Of a stretch of 64,000 nt of DNA, positions 45,303 to 56,849 are shown one piece after another. The notes below the pieces were generated by a model that was given only the letters and a program-made list of their open reading frames with translations, was not told where the DNA came from and ran no database searches. The stretch spans positions 1 through 64,000 of the forward strand of contig JAEUBA010000062.1 in NCBI GenBank assembly GCA_018257865.1, in the 5' to 3' direction. This DNA is from Stereocaulon alpinum. Taxonomy: Eukaryota > Ascomycota > Lecanoromycetes > Lecanorales > Stereocaulaceae. How positions within the stretch are numbered: the first letter of the stretch is position 1; each line of letters starts with the position of its first letter. A program made the translations under genes and the position numbers.

Positions 45303-46989
45303 ATGCTCACCGAAAGCTTCATAACCTCGACGCTGAACCCTGAAAAGCCAAGCAACAGCATCATCACCGGTATACATTTTTACGACTTCCAACCACTTCC
45401 AGCTCTTAAATCCACCTATAAGAAAAGCTCGACCAACGCCAATTGTCTAGCTGTCAGCCAGTCCCATATTTTCGCCGCACAAGCAGACAAAGCTGTCATT
45501 CATGTCTACAGCAGGGAGCGTAACAATCAAGAAGCGGTCGTACCATTCCCAGAGAAAATACACAGCTTGGCCCTAGCTGGGGGATCAGATGGAGGTGGGA
45601 CGCTCACGTTGGGTACCGAGGGCGGCAGGGTGATACTGTGGGAGGTGCGTAGGATGCCTGTTCATTGTTGATGAGACTGACCAATACAAGTAGCTTGGAA
45701 CTGGGAGACAAGTCTCAACTCCACAAAACCACCTTCAGCCGATCACATGCCTAGTCGTGGATCCAACCTCAAATTTCCTCCTATCTGGGTCGGCAGACTC
45801 AAACATCAATGTGTGGTCTATCCCCGGTCTTTTGTCTTTCTTGGCCTCGTCAGCCAGTAATGGTGGCCAAGACCTACCTTTCGCTCCTCTACGATCGCTC
45901 TCGACTCATCGCGCCGGAATTACTGCCCTTGTGGTCGGCCACAGCTTCGGCAACAAGAACATTGCCGTCTCGGGATCAAAGGACAATACCTGCATAGTTT
46001 GGGACTACTCCAGTGGCGACGAATTGCATACGTTTCTGCTGCCAATGAGTCCCTTATGTCTGGCTCTGGACCCAGCAGATCGTGCGGTCTTTACGGGATA
46101 CGAAGATGGTAGCATACAATTCATGGACTTTTACAAGGACGGCAACACATTTTCATCCTTATGTGGCCCGGCTGCGCAGTCTGGAGCCACCGAACCTGCA
46201 CAATCCGCCAGATGGTCAGCCGAAGGTTTAGACTCAGCAGTCCTCTGCCTGCAGATCAGTTACGATGGCACTAGTTTAATCTCGGGTCACGGAAATGGAA
46301 AGATCCAAACATGGGATGTTGCGAGAGGGCAATTTGGGAAGCAATTGGCGGATTTTGCCGCTCCGATCACGAATCTACAGATGCTCAAGCCAAGCGGTTT
46401 CCCCGACGCCCCTAGGCCAGCCTTAATATTGCACAATGTTGTCAAGCCTCGCTACGAGAGCTTTGCTAATGGTGATCACAATAGCGCTGGCGCTCCCATT
46501 CCCTCTAATTACACATTTATAGCGCAACTTACCTCAGATATACCTCTTCCTGGATCCGATAGTGGTGCATCATTCCATGAAGCGCTCAGTCACCCGTCCT
46601 TTCCGGCTTCCTTCCTCGACGAAGCTCTTGCCGACTTCTCTACCTCGCAGAATCCGAGAATCACTGCCGCAGATTCCTCTGATCTTGCAGAGCTTCGAGC
46701 ACACAATGCCTTGCTTGCTTCCCAGCTGGTAACTGCTGTCGAGCGCCAGAATAGTGCCATTGCGGAGATCAAGGAGCGCGATAAAGAGGCGTGGAGGCAA
46801 CAGAAGGATGAAGAGATCAAAGCAGCGAAGAAAAAGCGGAGAAGATTACGGCAATTGAACGATTCTGAGATGGTGAGAACAAAGGAGATGAGGGAGATAG
46901 TAGAGGATGTTGATGAAGAGATGGACCAAGCAAGCGGAGGCGATGAAGACCTGAGTAGCAGTACCGATGAGTTGCTCGAAAGCGACTAG
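45303..46989 (+). CDS. IPI3: WD40 pre-rRNA processing protein Ipi3 (Rix1 complex)
   Basis: Exons 45303-45644 and 45694-46989 (49-nt intron) encode 545 residues. The junction gives RVILWE-LGTGRQ, the end of a WD repeat. Repeats are visible as FLLSGSADSNINVWSIPG, IAVSGSKDNTCIVWDYSSG, AVFTGYEDGSIQFMDF and LISGHGNGKIQTWDVARG. The C terminus is a charged coiled coil (KERDKEAWRQQKDEEIKAAK near residue 485) and ends in an acidic tail. Order, length and the C-terminal helix fit Ipi3/Crb3, which with Rix1 and Ipi1 acts in ITS2 processing and late 60S maturation in the nucleus. Other WD40 proteins cannot be fully excluded by eye. Confidence 0.87.
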
Positions 46990-48464
46990 AATGATGCATG
47001 GCTGGATGAGAAATCGCTCAATCGCACAACAGCGCAGGGCCAAGACGCAGGGTTCTTGCTGAAAGGTAAGCCGCTATTCAGCAGCTCCAACTAACGATGC
47101 ATATTGAGGCAGTGTAGCCAGCAAAATACTCCAGCCCACCGAGGTTTGGCGCTCGACTAGTGAAAGGGCATATCAGCCAAGGTATACCATCTTCGATTTC
47201 AAACAGTGTAATCCAAAGCATGCTAGTCGCACACATGCACCATGCGGGCTAACATGGAGATGGCGTAAAGCTTTTCTTGATTTTTTAGTGTATTGGTCGA
47301 CGATGGCTGAGGATGCTTGTAGTTGCATTAATAGCTTCATTACACCTTTCTAGTCCATTACCAAGCCTGCATGTAGCTGCTGCAAGCCCAAAATTTGAGA
47401 GGCGATTTGGCCAAATCGACACGGAGATTGCATGAAGTGTGCATGGAAATCGTACTAGACTTGTCTCACAGGCTACTCTTCCTACTCCATCTTGCATGCG
47501 TCGCCAATTCTTCCTTTCAACCCATTCGCACCCCGTACAACGTGCTGCTTAGCCCGGGGCTTAGCCGGGATCCGAACATCTCGGAAATTTCACTTCAACA
47601 AGGTGTCAAACATTCGTCGATTCAACTTGTCACTGCTTGCTTTCCTCACGCATTCCTATTCCCAGTTTACAAGCTTGGGCTTGTCTGGCAGAGGATCAGT
47701 TGGCCGCGGATATGCACTCGGGACACGTCGAAAGTGGACTTGCAGATTGCGCCAGTGACCTTGACGAGCGTATTCTATGATTCGGGATTGGAAATAATGG
47801 CAAGAATTAGATCCGTGGCATCATAGTGGCAACCACACTACCACTCAAACTGCGTGATAACATAGGCGAAGTTAGCGGAATGCCACGCCCACGCAGAGTC
47901 CGCTCCGGCTCCAATGGAACAAAGTAATGACCTCTCATGACAACAGACTCACCCTGATAGCACTATCATGATCAGGGAGCTCCAGCACCCGAATCAGGTC
48001 TCTCTGTAAGGAACATTAAGTATCGAGCTTCGTCCAAGGTCCAGGGAAGATCAGGCCACCATCACCCGCAACGGCTGGGTCCGGTGTCGAAGATTCCAAT
48101 CCCGCGCTAGCCGATGCTCCTTTGCATAACAACATCAGTTCAAATACTGATTTAACTCACTCGAAGCCAATGTAGACAAGGTGGAAATCGTTATTATTTA
48201 CAAGTATGGAGCCAGAGCTTTCCTCGGAAAGCTTGTGGTTGGGAAGTGGTCGGCTGCTGGAAAATCCCAAAAACATGGATTCTATGGCCACTCGCAAAGT
48301 CACTCATACATCAGGCCACTGTTATGGAGATCCGGGATGTCGTTCTCACTATGTTTGAGATTCTTAATTTACGACTATAACGTTCTGGCTCTCAGCTCTT
48401 ATTCCTTTCTTGCTTCTTGACTCATCCTTCGCGATCTGCAAGTACAGCTTACAATCGCTACAAC
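46990..48464. other. Intergenic, 1.5 kb
   Basis: Long open frames at 47395-47826 and 47492-47758 (+) overlap in different frames and contain no recognisable domain. The right end is the oleate hydratase promoter and leader. No RNA gene was recognised. Confidence 0.45.
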
Positions 48465-50290
48465 ATGCCTTACTTTTCCCAAGACCGCGACAAGGACACC
48501 TCTCATACCGGCCATTCATATCATGGGCCACGCAATCCCAAATCGATTAACGCGTATCTCATAGGAGGTGGCATTGCCTCCTTGGCCGCTGCAGTCCATC
48601 TCGTTCACGATGCACATGTCCCGGGACCTCAAATACACATTTTGGAGTCTTCAACTGTGATCGGTGGCGCAATGGACGGCGCCGGTGACCCTACGAAGGG
48701 ATATAGTCTGAGAGGTGGGCGAATGCTGAACTTCAGCTACAAGTGTCTTTACGATCTGCTCTCCATAATTCCATCTCTCTCAACTCCCAGCAAGACTGTT
48801 ATGGACGAGATTGATGCCTTCAACAAGATTCCCGCAAATAAGACGCATGCGCATGCCAGGCTTGTCGCTCGAGGAAGGCAGGGACCTGAGGTCATGGACG
48901 TGACAAGCTTCGGGCTTAGTATCAAAGACAAGTGGGACTTGTTGAAGATGATGGTTGAGTCCGAGGAGAGCCTTGGCTGTAATGCAATCAATGAATATTT
49001 CGAGCACGATTTCTTCAAATCTGTCTTTTGGTTTCTCTTGGCCACCATGTAAGTTTGTTCAAGGTCACTGTACATACGGTATGTGTGGGCAAAGGAATCA
49101 CAGTCACTGATGAGACGAAGGTTCGCTTTCCAGCCTTGGCATAGCGCAGTAGAATTCAGGCGTTATCTGTGCAGATTCATTCACGAGTTCCCAAGAATCA
49201 ATACACTAGCAGGTGTAGATCGAACACCATACAACCAGTTCGATTCAATCATTCTACCCGTCACCAGGTACCTCGAGGCACACGGTGTTGACTTCCGATA
49301 CGGTTTGTCACTCAGTCTTTGTTTCGCCTCTTGCTCTTTGATACTCCTTTGCAGAGAAGAAATGTTCTGATAGAATACAAAGGCACCAGAGCTATGAGCC
49401 TTTCTTACGCCGAAGGTGACACAACTACAGTCGACGGAATCCATACCATCGAATCAGGTTTAGAGGGAACCATCAATGTGCACCAGAAAGACATTGTCAT
49501 CGCAACTCTTGGCTCGATGACAGCAGACTCGTCCACAGGCACCAACACCTCCGCGCCTGCCCCTGCCGAACCTCCCCTCAGCGCCCCCGATGGAGCCTGG
49601 GCCTTCTGGGAACGCATATCCAAGGACAGTTCGAGATTCGGCAATCCCTCACACTTCTACACCCGTATCCCAGACTCGAACTGGGAGTCTTTCACCATAA
49701 CAACATCCAGCCCAGAACTTGTCAACCATCTTACCGAATGGAGCCATAACACCCCCGGCACAGGCGCGCTGATAACGTTCAGAGACAGCGCTTGGCTTAT
49801 GAGCATCGTCGTGCCGCACCAACCTTACTTCGCCACCCAGCCAAAGGACGTCCAGATTCTTTGGGGCTACGGGCTAAGAACCCAAAAAGAGGGCAACTTC
49901 GTCAAGAAACACATGTACACATGCACTGGCGAGGAAATCATGACCGAGCTCCTCGGCCACCTCAATTTCCCCCTTCAGCCGATCCTGGAGCATTCAATCA
50001 CAATTCCATGCATAATGCCATACATAACATCGCAATTCCTTACACGGGAGTACAAGGACCGACCCAAGGTTCTTCCGAAACATACAAAGAATCTAGCTTT
50101 TGTCGGCCAATTCGTGGAGATCCCAGAGGATGTGGTGTTCACGGTCGAGTATAGCGTGAGGGGTGCCCAAATGGCTGTTTTTGAACTCATGGACTTGAAC
50201 AAGAAGCCTAAGTCGATTTATAAGGGGGAGTACGATATGGAGGTTTTGACGGCGGCGATGAAGACGCTATTGTTTTCTGCTGGTTCGTAA
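48465..50290 (+). CDS. Oleate hydratase (MCRA family), one uncertain splice
   Basis: This FAD enzyme adds water to the cis-9 double bond of oleate to give 10-hydroxystearate. Exon 1 (48465-49048) has the dinucleotide motif AYLIGGGIASLAAAVHLV near residue 25 and IGGAMDGAG; exon 2 (49121-) starts MFAFQPWHSAVEFRRYL across the first intron; exon 3 has KDIVIATLGSMTADSSTGTN, DVQILWGYGL and NLAFVGQFVEIPEDVVFTVE. The second junction is a problem. The obvious 52-nt intron 49303-49354 shifts the frame into a stop. Frame is kept only with donor gtcact at 49307 and acceptor gcagag ending 49356, which gives 567 residues. The protein is near family length. The first ATG before the Rossmann motif is used. 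Confidence 0.82.
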
Positions 50291-51730
50291 TGAGTAGCTG
50301 TATGAAGTTTCCGTTTCATTCGAAATGTGAACTTGAGTATTGAGTCTGTGTAGGGAGTATTGATTTTCTTGAAGAACGATCTTCCACAAGGTACCTGGGC
50401 ACCTAGAGCGTCTGGCTCGGTTTGCGACTCCTTGGCAGGCCCCGCGCCCTGCCGCGGCAGCTTACATAGAGCTCAAGGAAATCGATCAAGACGTCGCCGC
50501 ACTGCCTTAAAGCGGTTTGACAGGCCCGCGGAAACTAGCAAGGACCAGCCCGCCGTCTCCCGATACTGTCAGGTGTTAGGCACACCATCAAACCTTAGAT
50601 CTCGATCTGGTGGACTTTTGCAGAGACGTATGCACCTCAAATGCCCGACGTCCTCGTTTCACTCCGTTGTCAAGCCACTGTCCGCGTCAACTTGCTGCTC
50701 GTGCCTCCGGCAAACTCTATTTCTTGGTCCACAAGCCCAGGTAGTCTCTTCCTTGGCGAAAAACGAGGGCAATTGGCTGCCTGAAATGCACTCAGCCGAT
50801 GAGAAAGTCGTCCCACTGCATATTACGCCAGCTCCCTCGCGAACACTCACACCAAGACTCGGCCCTTCTTACGCAAACTAGATCATGTTGAGTAGGCTAT
50901 GCGAATGGCATTTCAATAACCATGCCCAGCTACTCGTAATCCATCACCCAGAGCACGCGAGACCGCTGATCCTAACCCAAAACCCAACATGTGTATGCAC
51001 TCCCAGAGCCCAAAGCCAAGTCCCCGGGCCACAGATCTCCAGGTTTCTCGCAGGATTTCCGCATCTTTTCCTAGGCTTCTCCGGACCGCCCACACAAGCC
51101 TATAAGCGACATGCATCCACTGAGTTCCAGACTCGGCGCCAAGCTTTTCGTCATGCACCTACCCATGCAAACACATGCAGGCATCCACCTGTTGTACCGC
51201 AGATCAGGCAATTCCCGTGTCGATCGAAGCGAATGCCACGCCAGGCCGCGATTCTAGGCACAGCCATTGTGCACATTCGTGGCTTCTCCTCGCGTCCAAT
51301 TGCGCAGTCATACCGAGGTGTACAGGCATCGTCTAGAAACATGCACATTCGTGGCTTTCCGTTCGTGTACAGTTGCGCGTACCCCCCGGGCGGTGCTCGG
51401 GTACGCAACGTTTTCCAAATAAGGCGTTGAGGGGATTTACAGGCCTGGGCTTTGACTGCCTGGCGCCCCTCACGGTTGGTGTGTCCGTCCTATTATTTTT
51501 CATAAGAAGGTCAAGCTCCCCACTCGAATACTTTCTGAGAAGTCACTGCATTCCAAATCTTCTCTTGCTTCAAGCAAGATATCCAATTCAAATTCAAACA
51601 ACTCCAATCCCCCCACACCACCACACCCTCCAAAAGTACCTCCGCTCTACCAATTACCCTCCAACCCCACAATCACCCTCCACTCACCACCCACCACACT
51701 CCCCACAACGCACAAAATCAATCTTCGAAA
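50291..51730. other. Intergenic, 1.4 kb, with a short imperfect repeat
   Basis: Two long plus-strand open frames (50360-50881 and 50885-51430) follow each other but have no domain, signal or obvious splice structure. Their composition (His, Pro, Arg, Cys) looks like chance reading. A segment starting gcacattcgtggctt occurs twice (51271-51305 and 51343-51378). Confidence 0.45.
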
Positions 51731-51910
51731 ATGTCCTCCCCCCAAACAATCCTAACCCTTGCCTCCGACGTTCTCGTCCTGGGAGCCGCCGTCTCAGTCG
51801 CAGGCGTAGGCCTCAAATCCTTTGGCGCCTCATACAAGAATAAATTATCGACAACATCGTCTGTGAAAGCTACGCTTGGAGGGTGTGCTGAGGAGGAGGA
51901 TTTGATCTGA
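51731..51910 (+). CDS. Small membrane protein, 59 residues, unknown
   Basis: A short frame starts in good context (gaaaATGtcc) after a long pyrimidine/CCA-rich leader. It begins MSSPQTILTLASDVLVLG, continues as one hydrophobic segment to about residue 30 (VLVLGAAVSVAGVGL), then has a polar region with several Lys and Ser and an acidic end, EEEDLI. This resembles small single-span organelle proteins, but I recognise no family. Downstream at about 52437 there is a frame reading KKDGEIKRRMRDLESKYNI after a possible acceptor, and it may belong to the same or another transcript. Confidence 0.4.
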   Translation: MSSPQTILTLASDVLVLGAAVSVAGVGLKSFGASYKNKLSTTSSVKATLGGCAEEEDLI

Positions 51911-51961
51911 TACGCCTTTGTTGCCACGATGAATAAACTCCTCGATGGCAGCAGACCCGTT

Positions 51962-52140
51962 ATCTGCTCGCCGAAAACCCACACTCTGCCTCTGCAACCA
52001 TCGACATCGATGCCATGAACATATCATACATACGCATACTTCCTAGTAATATGAGATAGACTCGAGGTTGCAGCGTGTGGCATCTGCTCGCCGAAAACCC
52101 ACACTCTGCCTCTGCAACCATCGGCATCGACGCCATGAAC
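51962..52140 (+). repeat. 59-bp direct repeat, 120 bp apart
   Basis: Copies at 51962-52020 and 52082-52140 start atctgctcgccgaaaaccca and differ at two positions only, both transitions. The spacer is unrelated. Confidence 0.9.
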
Positions 52141-53172
52141 GCATTCCACACACATACCCACGAGCGACCGCCGGCCTTCACAATACCTCAGCCAGCAACT
52201 CGCCACATCCCCCCTACAATAAGGGCCATTGCCTCTCCCGCCGAGCCCGCTTCTACATCCCACCACCGCCGCTGTCCCGTCCCGCTAGCAACGTCCGCCC
52301 TCACTCGCGTGCCAAGTTCAACTCAGCTCAGCTACACTTCGCTCGCTCGAACATACAGGTGCAGAAACACAGCCCAGCCAGCTACCTCACTCCTTCTTCC
52401 ACCGCACAGCACATCGCGTATGCCATGAATAGCGTCCAAAAGAAAGAAAGACGGAGAAATCAAACGGCGGATGCGAGACTTGGAGTCGAAGTACAACATC
52501 CCAGGCGTGAAAACATCTAGAAGATTAGAAACCTACATATTACACTATAAGTAGAGCAGAGAGATGTTGGGATTAGAATCAAAACTAAAAATATACATCA
52601 ATAATCACATATTTAAAATTCAAATACCGAATATTCAATACTCCTTACGAGACACGTGACCAACCTTTTCAAGAAATAAATGACCTCTACACAAGAAAAC
52701 TTCACCCCCTACGCCCCTCCCACGAGAGCGAGGATTATACTGTACTGTATACTTCTGTTCTCCTACCCCGGGCTTAGTGTACTGCGATACGCACTGTATT
52801 GGTTTAGGAATGGGTATGATCTGCGGAAGAGATATGAGATATAGAATAGTAGCTGGAGTCTTGTCTGGGGATTGGGGTTGGGGGGGTGCGTGGTTTGAGT
52901 TGAAGGGTGGGGAGTGGGGAGGGGGTTGTATGGAATTAAAGGCTATATTGGATAATTGTTTCGAATAATCTATGTATGAGACGGCGTGATCGATCTTCCA
53001 CCTCTCAATCCGTAAAGATCTCTGCCCTACCGACAGAAACATTGCTGAACCTCCTAGTCAAGGAACGGAAAGAGACATGAAATGGGGGTTTTCAACACTA
53101 TTCTCAAGTTGTAACAGTCTCTCTTCTACGAAAGAAAAGGAATATTGCTCGTTCGTGTTCCATGTTGAGTAC

Positions 53173-53215
53173 GTGAAAGTGAAAGTGGAAGTGAAAGTGA
53201 AAGTGAACGTGAAAT
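53173..53215 (+). repeat. GTGAAA hexanucleotide microsatellite
   Basis: About seven units of gtgaaa with single-base variants (gtggaa, gtgaac) run head to tail. Confidence 0.85.
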
Positions 53216-53589
53216 GCAAAATGCAGTGTTCCTTACTGAGGGAGTGGGTGGGTGGTTGATGGATTGTCGCGGAATCATGAGTTCTAGATGCTGCGTTGTG
53301 AATGAATGAGTGCGTTTCGGTGAGGGAGTGTCCGAGTGTGTGGACGGATGGTCGAGGGCCTGGGAATAGTGACGAGGCAGTCTTTTATCTTTTGAACATC
53401 GATGTTAGTCTCTGTCGTGAAGGAGAGTGTTGTGGTAGGTGCTGGCTGTATACGTGGATATGTGGGTATGTCGATCGATAACAGGAGGTTCGGGCGGAGT
53501 TTGCTGGATGGGGCGGCAGAGTGAGGGTTGGATTGAGTTGAGTGGCTGAGGGTTTTTGATGGGTGTGCGGTGGGAAGGACGACTTCGAG

Positions 53590-55950
53590 TCAATCGCCCA
53601 GGGCGCTGATTATGACGGTAACACCACGTCCTTTTGGCCGGTGCCGAAGACTTTGGTCATATGCACATTGTATGCAATCCATAGCACGGTACTTGGGTGT
53701 CCAGTAGTTGAATTGCATCACCAAACATGTTGCGAGTAGCTGGCAATTTTCATCGGGACCAATGTTGCAGAACCAATTCGTTCTCATTGAGAGACTTAGA
53801 CACTCTCCAGTGGTCAGACGTTCAGGTAAATCGATGTTGTACCATTTCTCCCCTGCAAACACAGATGCTTCTCTAGTGAATTTGCCACATGTACAAGAAA
53901 CATCTTTGATGTCGGCCCTCCATATGTAGTCTTCTACCTCTGAAGGAGACAATGAACGCATCTGCTGGCCATTCGTGCGAATGGCCACCACTACGCTGGT
54001 AGGGTCATCTTCCCAGTCGGGCTCCGCATCTATGCGGATCCGTAGAGTACTGGAACTCTGAGATGAAGACCTCGTAGACTGCAGAACATCTACTCGATCA
54101 CAATCACTTGGATGGATTTCTTCGCGATTAATGGATATGCTTTCAGTTGATACGATGTAACCGTTCGACGTGGTGGGTAAATTAAGAATCTGCCCAGTGC
54201 TGATGTAGTGTAAGATTGCAAAGTTGTAGAAATCATAATGCGGTCTCACTAGACCACCGCAGACGACGAAGATTCCATTTCGTTGCAGACCCAAGAACTT
54301 TTGATCGTATTCTTTCGAATGCGAGCGGCTGCCTGGTGCCACATACTCATCGTGATCTACCCAAGCGCCGCTGACCATACCTACAATGCTTTTGCGTAGC
54401 CTAGGCACTTCAGTGGGCACACGTGGCTCAGACGTATCAGAGCGCATATTAAGATGCCCGAGGAGAGCTAGTATATCTTTTGCCCAGCTGAAGATTGCTA
54501 GACTCTGCAGCGTGTGCGTATGAAAACATACTTCTGTACGAGCTGTGGCAGGAGAGCCATCCTCGATGAGGACCTTGCTTAAGATAGCATAGAGACTAGC
54601 CAGGACAATGGTGTTCAGTAGATGCCATAGATCGATGATCCGGGCCGATGGGGCCTCGAACACTTTGCTGTCCCGGTGGGTTTTGAGATGTAATTTGAGA
54701 GCTTTGATAGCTTCATGTGTTTGTGGTTCGAGCTTTACAAACCGGCTCATCGGCTTTTGGAGAATCTTATTTAAGTCTTGAGACCAGATACTCAGCATAG
54801 AAGTATGAGCTAAAGAGGTGACCTTATGATCATCTGCATCGGCGATGCTGAATGCACGAATACCGTGACCAGCTATAAGTCCACCAAAAACAAGCGCACT
54901 GCGTACAGTGTCGAAAGTGTAGTTCCATACATCAGCCAGATGTTGGACGTCGAAGCTAAGCAGGTGTGACGTCTGACGAAACATTATCCACGGTATCGCG
55001 CAGATAGGGACTATACGAGGCTTGATGAATCTAAACACTGAATCTGGCGACTGTGGCGAGTCCCAAGAACGGATGTCTGCTTCCATAGGATCCGTCAACA
55101 GGGCTGTATCCACGACAAGAACAGTATCTGAGATGTAACACGTCCTGCTTTGTCTCAGATATTCCACATACTGATTGCTAGAGGAGATGATTGTTCTCGA
55201 GGCCGATATTTGGAATCCAAGCTGAGACATGACCATGGCGATGCTCCAAGCAAATAGTGAACGGGTTGGGTAAACGGTAGTGTCACTTCTTTTTGTCATG
55301 GAGGTCAACATCCACTTCAGTAGAGCTCTGACCTTTGCATGGTCGCTGCCCCGAATGCCTTGGTCAGTTCTGACGAGCTGCATATCACTCCCTAGAATTG
55401 ACGTCTCTGTATCGAGACGCTTGAGCATCTGCTTCTTCATCCCAGTGCTATCTTCTTCTAAGTCGACTGCTTTAACGTACTCGATCAATGAAGCGGTGAC
55501 TGGGCCTTCAAATTGCAAAGTCTCTCCCTCTTGTTCATAATGCAGCATACTGTAAGGGATTAACTCAGCCAAAATCTTGACCACAGCTGATGTCGAGTAG
55601 AAACACAAAAGGCCAGTAGTTAGTGCCCTCAAGCAGAGGTGACCTGGGCTGCCTTCCCTGCTGGTACTCGCTGTGGGCAATTCTCCACCTATCACCTCTC
55701 CATTCATTATACTGACCCCACGGACAGTGCAACCTTGGCGTGCATTCAAATATACAGGGCGATTGAAGCTATTTGCAGGGACCAGACTCGCTCCTGCACA
55801 TTCTAAGGTGAATGAGAGGCTTTTGCTTCGTTCGCGGGCTCGCCACCATCCGCGTGCGCCCACAGCTAGTTGTACAGCGGATGAGAGACTTATAATAGGG
55901 ATCGCTACTTGGGAGAGGGGACCAGCGTTGACATTGAATGCGAGCTCCAT
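53590..55950 (-). CDS. Large protein of unknown family, 786 residues
   Basis: A single uninterrupted frame of 787 codons has a start in good context (acaaagATGgag). Such a frame is very unlikely by chance at this composition. I do not recognise the family. A hydrophobic segment near the N terminus (VAIPIISLSSAVQLAVGA, about 15-32) may be a membrane span or signal anchor. Further hydrophobic stretches occur at about 108-135 (CLRALTTGLLCFYSTSAVVK) and about 460-480 (LLNTIVLASLYAILSKVLIE). The last 200 residues hold several Cys (CTCGKF; CIQCAY) and Trp. There is no kinase, NACHT, polyketide or transposase motif and no intron. It is flanked by long gene-free stretches, as accessory genes often are. 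It is not RIP-mutated. Confidence 0.72.
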   Translation of the reverse strand: MELAFNVNAGPLSQVAIPIISLSSAVQLAVGARGWWRARERSKSLSFTLECAGASLVPANSFNRPVYLNARQGCTVRGVSIMNGEVIGGELPTASTSREGSPGHLCLRALTTGLLCFYSTSAVVKILAELIPYSMLHYEQEGETLQFEGPVTASLIEYVKAVDLEEDSTGMKKQMLKRLDTETSILGSDMQLVRTDQGIRGSDHAKVRALLKWMLTSMTKRSDTTVYPTRSLFAWSIAMVMSQLGFQISASRTIISSSNQYVEYLRQSRTCYISDTVLVVDTALLTDPMEADIRSWDSPQSPDSVFRFIKPRIVPICAIPWIMFRQTSHLLSFDVQHLADVWNYTFDTVRSALVFGGLIAGHGIRAFSIADADDHKVTSLAHTSMLSIWSQDLNKILQKPMSRFVKLEPQTHEAIKALKLHLKTHRDSKVFEAPSARIIDLWHLLNTIVLASLYAILSKVLIEDGSPATARTEVCFHTHTLQSLAIFSWAKDILALLGHLNMRSDTSEPRVPTEVPRLRKSIVGMVSGAWVDHDEYVAPGSRSHSKEYDQKFLGLQRNGIFVVCGGLVRPHYDFYNFAILHYISTGQILNLPTTSNGYIVSTESISINREEIHPSDCDRVDVLQSTRSSSQSSSTLRIRIDAEPDWEDDPTSVVVAIRTNGQQMRSLSPSEVEDYIWRADIKDVSCTCGKFTREASVFAGEKWYNIDLPERLTTGECLSLSMRTNWFCNIGPDENCQLLATCLVMQFNYWTPKYRAMDCIQCAYDQSLRHRPKGRGVTVIISALGD

Positions 55951-56849
55951 CTTTGTTGGTTTCTAGGAAAACTTTGGAGAGGGCACCCTTCAATTGGGAC
56001 AAGAGTCGCCCTGGCGCGTGTCTTCTTCTCAGACGTTGACTCTGTGAGCGTCTGCCTGATGCGCGGATGCTTCTATTGCGATGAATCAACAAGCCACAAA
56101 ATGGTTTGAAGACGTAGGGAAAGTGCCTTTTAAGAGGGTGGTCGCCAGCCTTATCAACGGCATGTCAGCTCGCCGTAGATGCTGACCCTGCCACACTGGC
56201 AAAGTGGCAGTGCAAACCTCGATATCAACCAACTATGTCACCGAATGCCAACGTCCCAATTTGGTCGATCTTGTGTCATGAAAATCGGTCTGCCAATTTT
56301 TCCAAGCCTTCCAAAGCACGCTATAATCTTTGGGTATCAGCATTTGTTGGTTGTTTACGATCAAGGTCATTTGCCCAGTAATCCTATCAGCAGAACTCTA
56401 AAGATCGAGAATTAACCTAGTCTGTTTACTATGATTTCGATAGCTTTACAAGCGAAACTAAGGACCTTCTCAAGCGATCTATAACAACCTTTCAATTGAG
56501 AGACTTGAATACAGCGCTGTTGAGCAAGTCAGTCCAAAGCGAAAGTCTTGGACAGTATGTTAAGAGTTCGTATGCGAGACCGAGCACGACCCCGAAGCTC
56601 TGCCCACTAAAACACTGCCCCGAACCAGCCCTAGGGTCTTCCGTCAAGGAAAATCCCAGGCTGACGTTAATAGCGGGCTCTAGGGGCGGAGCGTCGACCT
56701 AGAGGACGCGCTAGAAAACTGAAGGATCGCTGTGCCACTCTAGGCTACAATGCTAATGCCAACTTTGCCAACTTTATATGTATATGTCGCATACCCTCCC
56801 TCAATATTCATATATCACGTGCAAAGCATCACCTGTGTAAAGGATCGAC
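55951..56849. other. Intergenic, divergent promoters of the unknown gene and MscL
   Basis: 899 bp without a recognised gene. A CACGTG-like tcacgtgc word lies at about 56815, some 35 bp before the MscL start codon. Confidence 0.45.

Larger units (their letters stand above)
51911..53589. other. Intergenic, repeats and low-complexity DNA
   Basis: It contains a 59-bp direct repeat, an AT-rich patch around 52540-52640 and a GTGAAA hexamer array. Plus-strand frames at 52068-52520 run through the repeat without a recognisable domain. Confidence 0.45.

Noticed and set aside
47395..47826. 143-codon plus-strand frame
   Set aside because: It overlaps another open frame and has no recognisable motif. 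There is no evidence of a gene.
50360..51430. Two consecutive long plus-strand frames (173 and 181 codons)
   Set aside because: Residue composition is odd, there is no domain or splice structure, and several overlapping frames are open on the opposite strand as well.
28412..56000. Secondary-metabolite or effector gene cluster beside the AT block
   Set aside because: No polyketide, peptide synthetase, terpene or transporter genes and no small Cys-rich secreted proteins were found. The neighbours are housekeeping genes.
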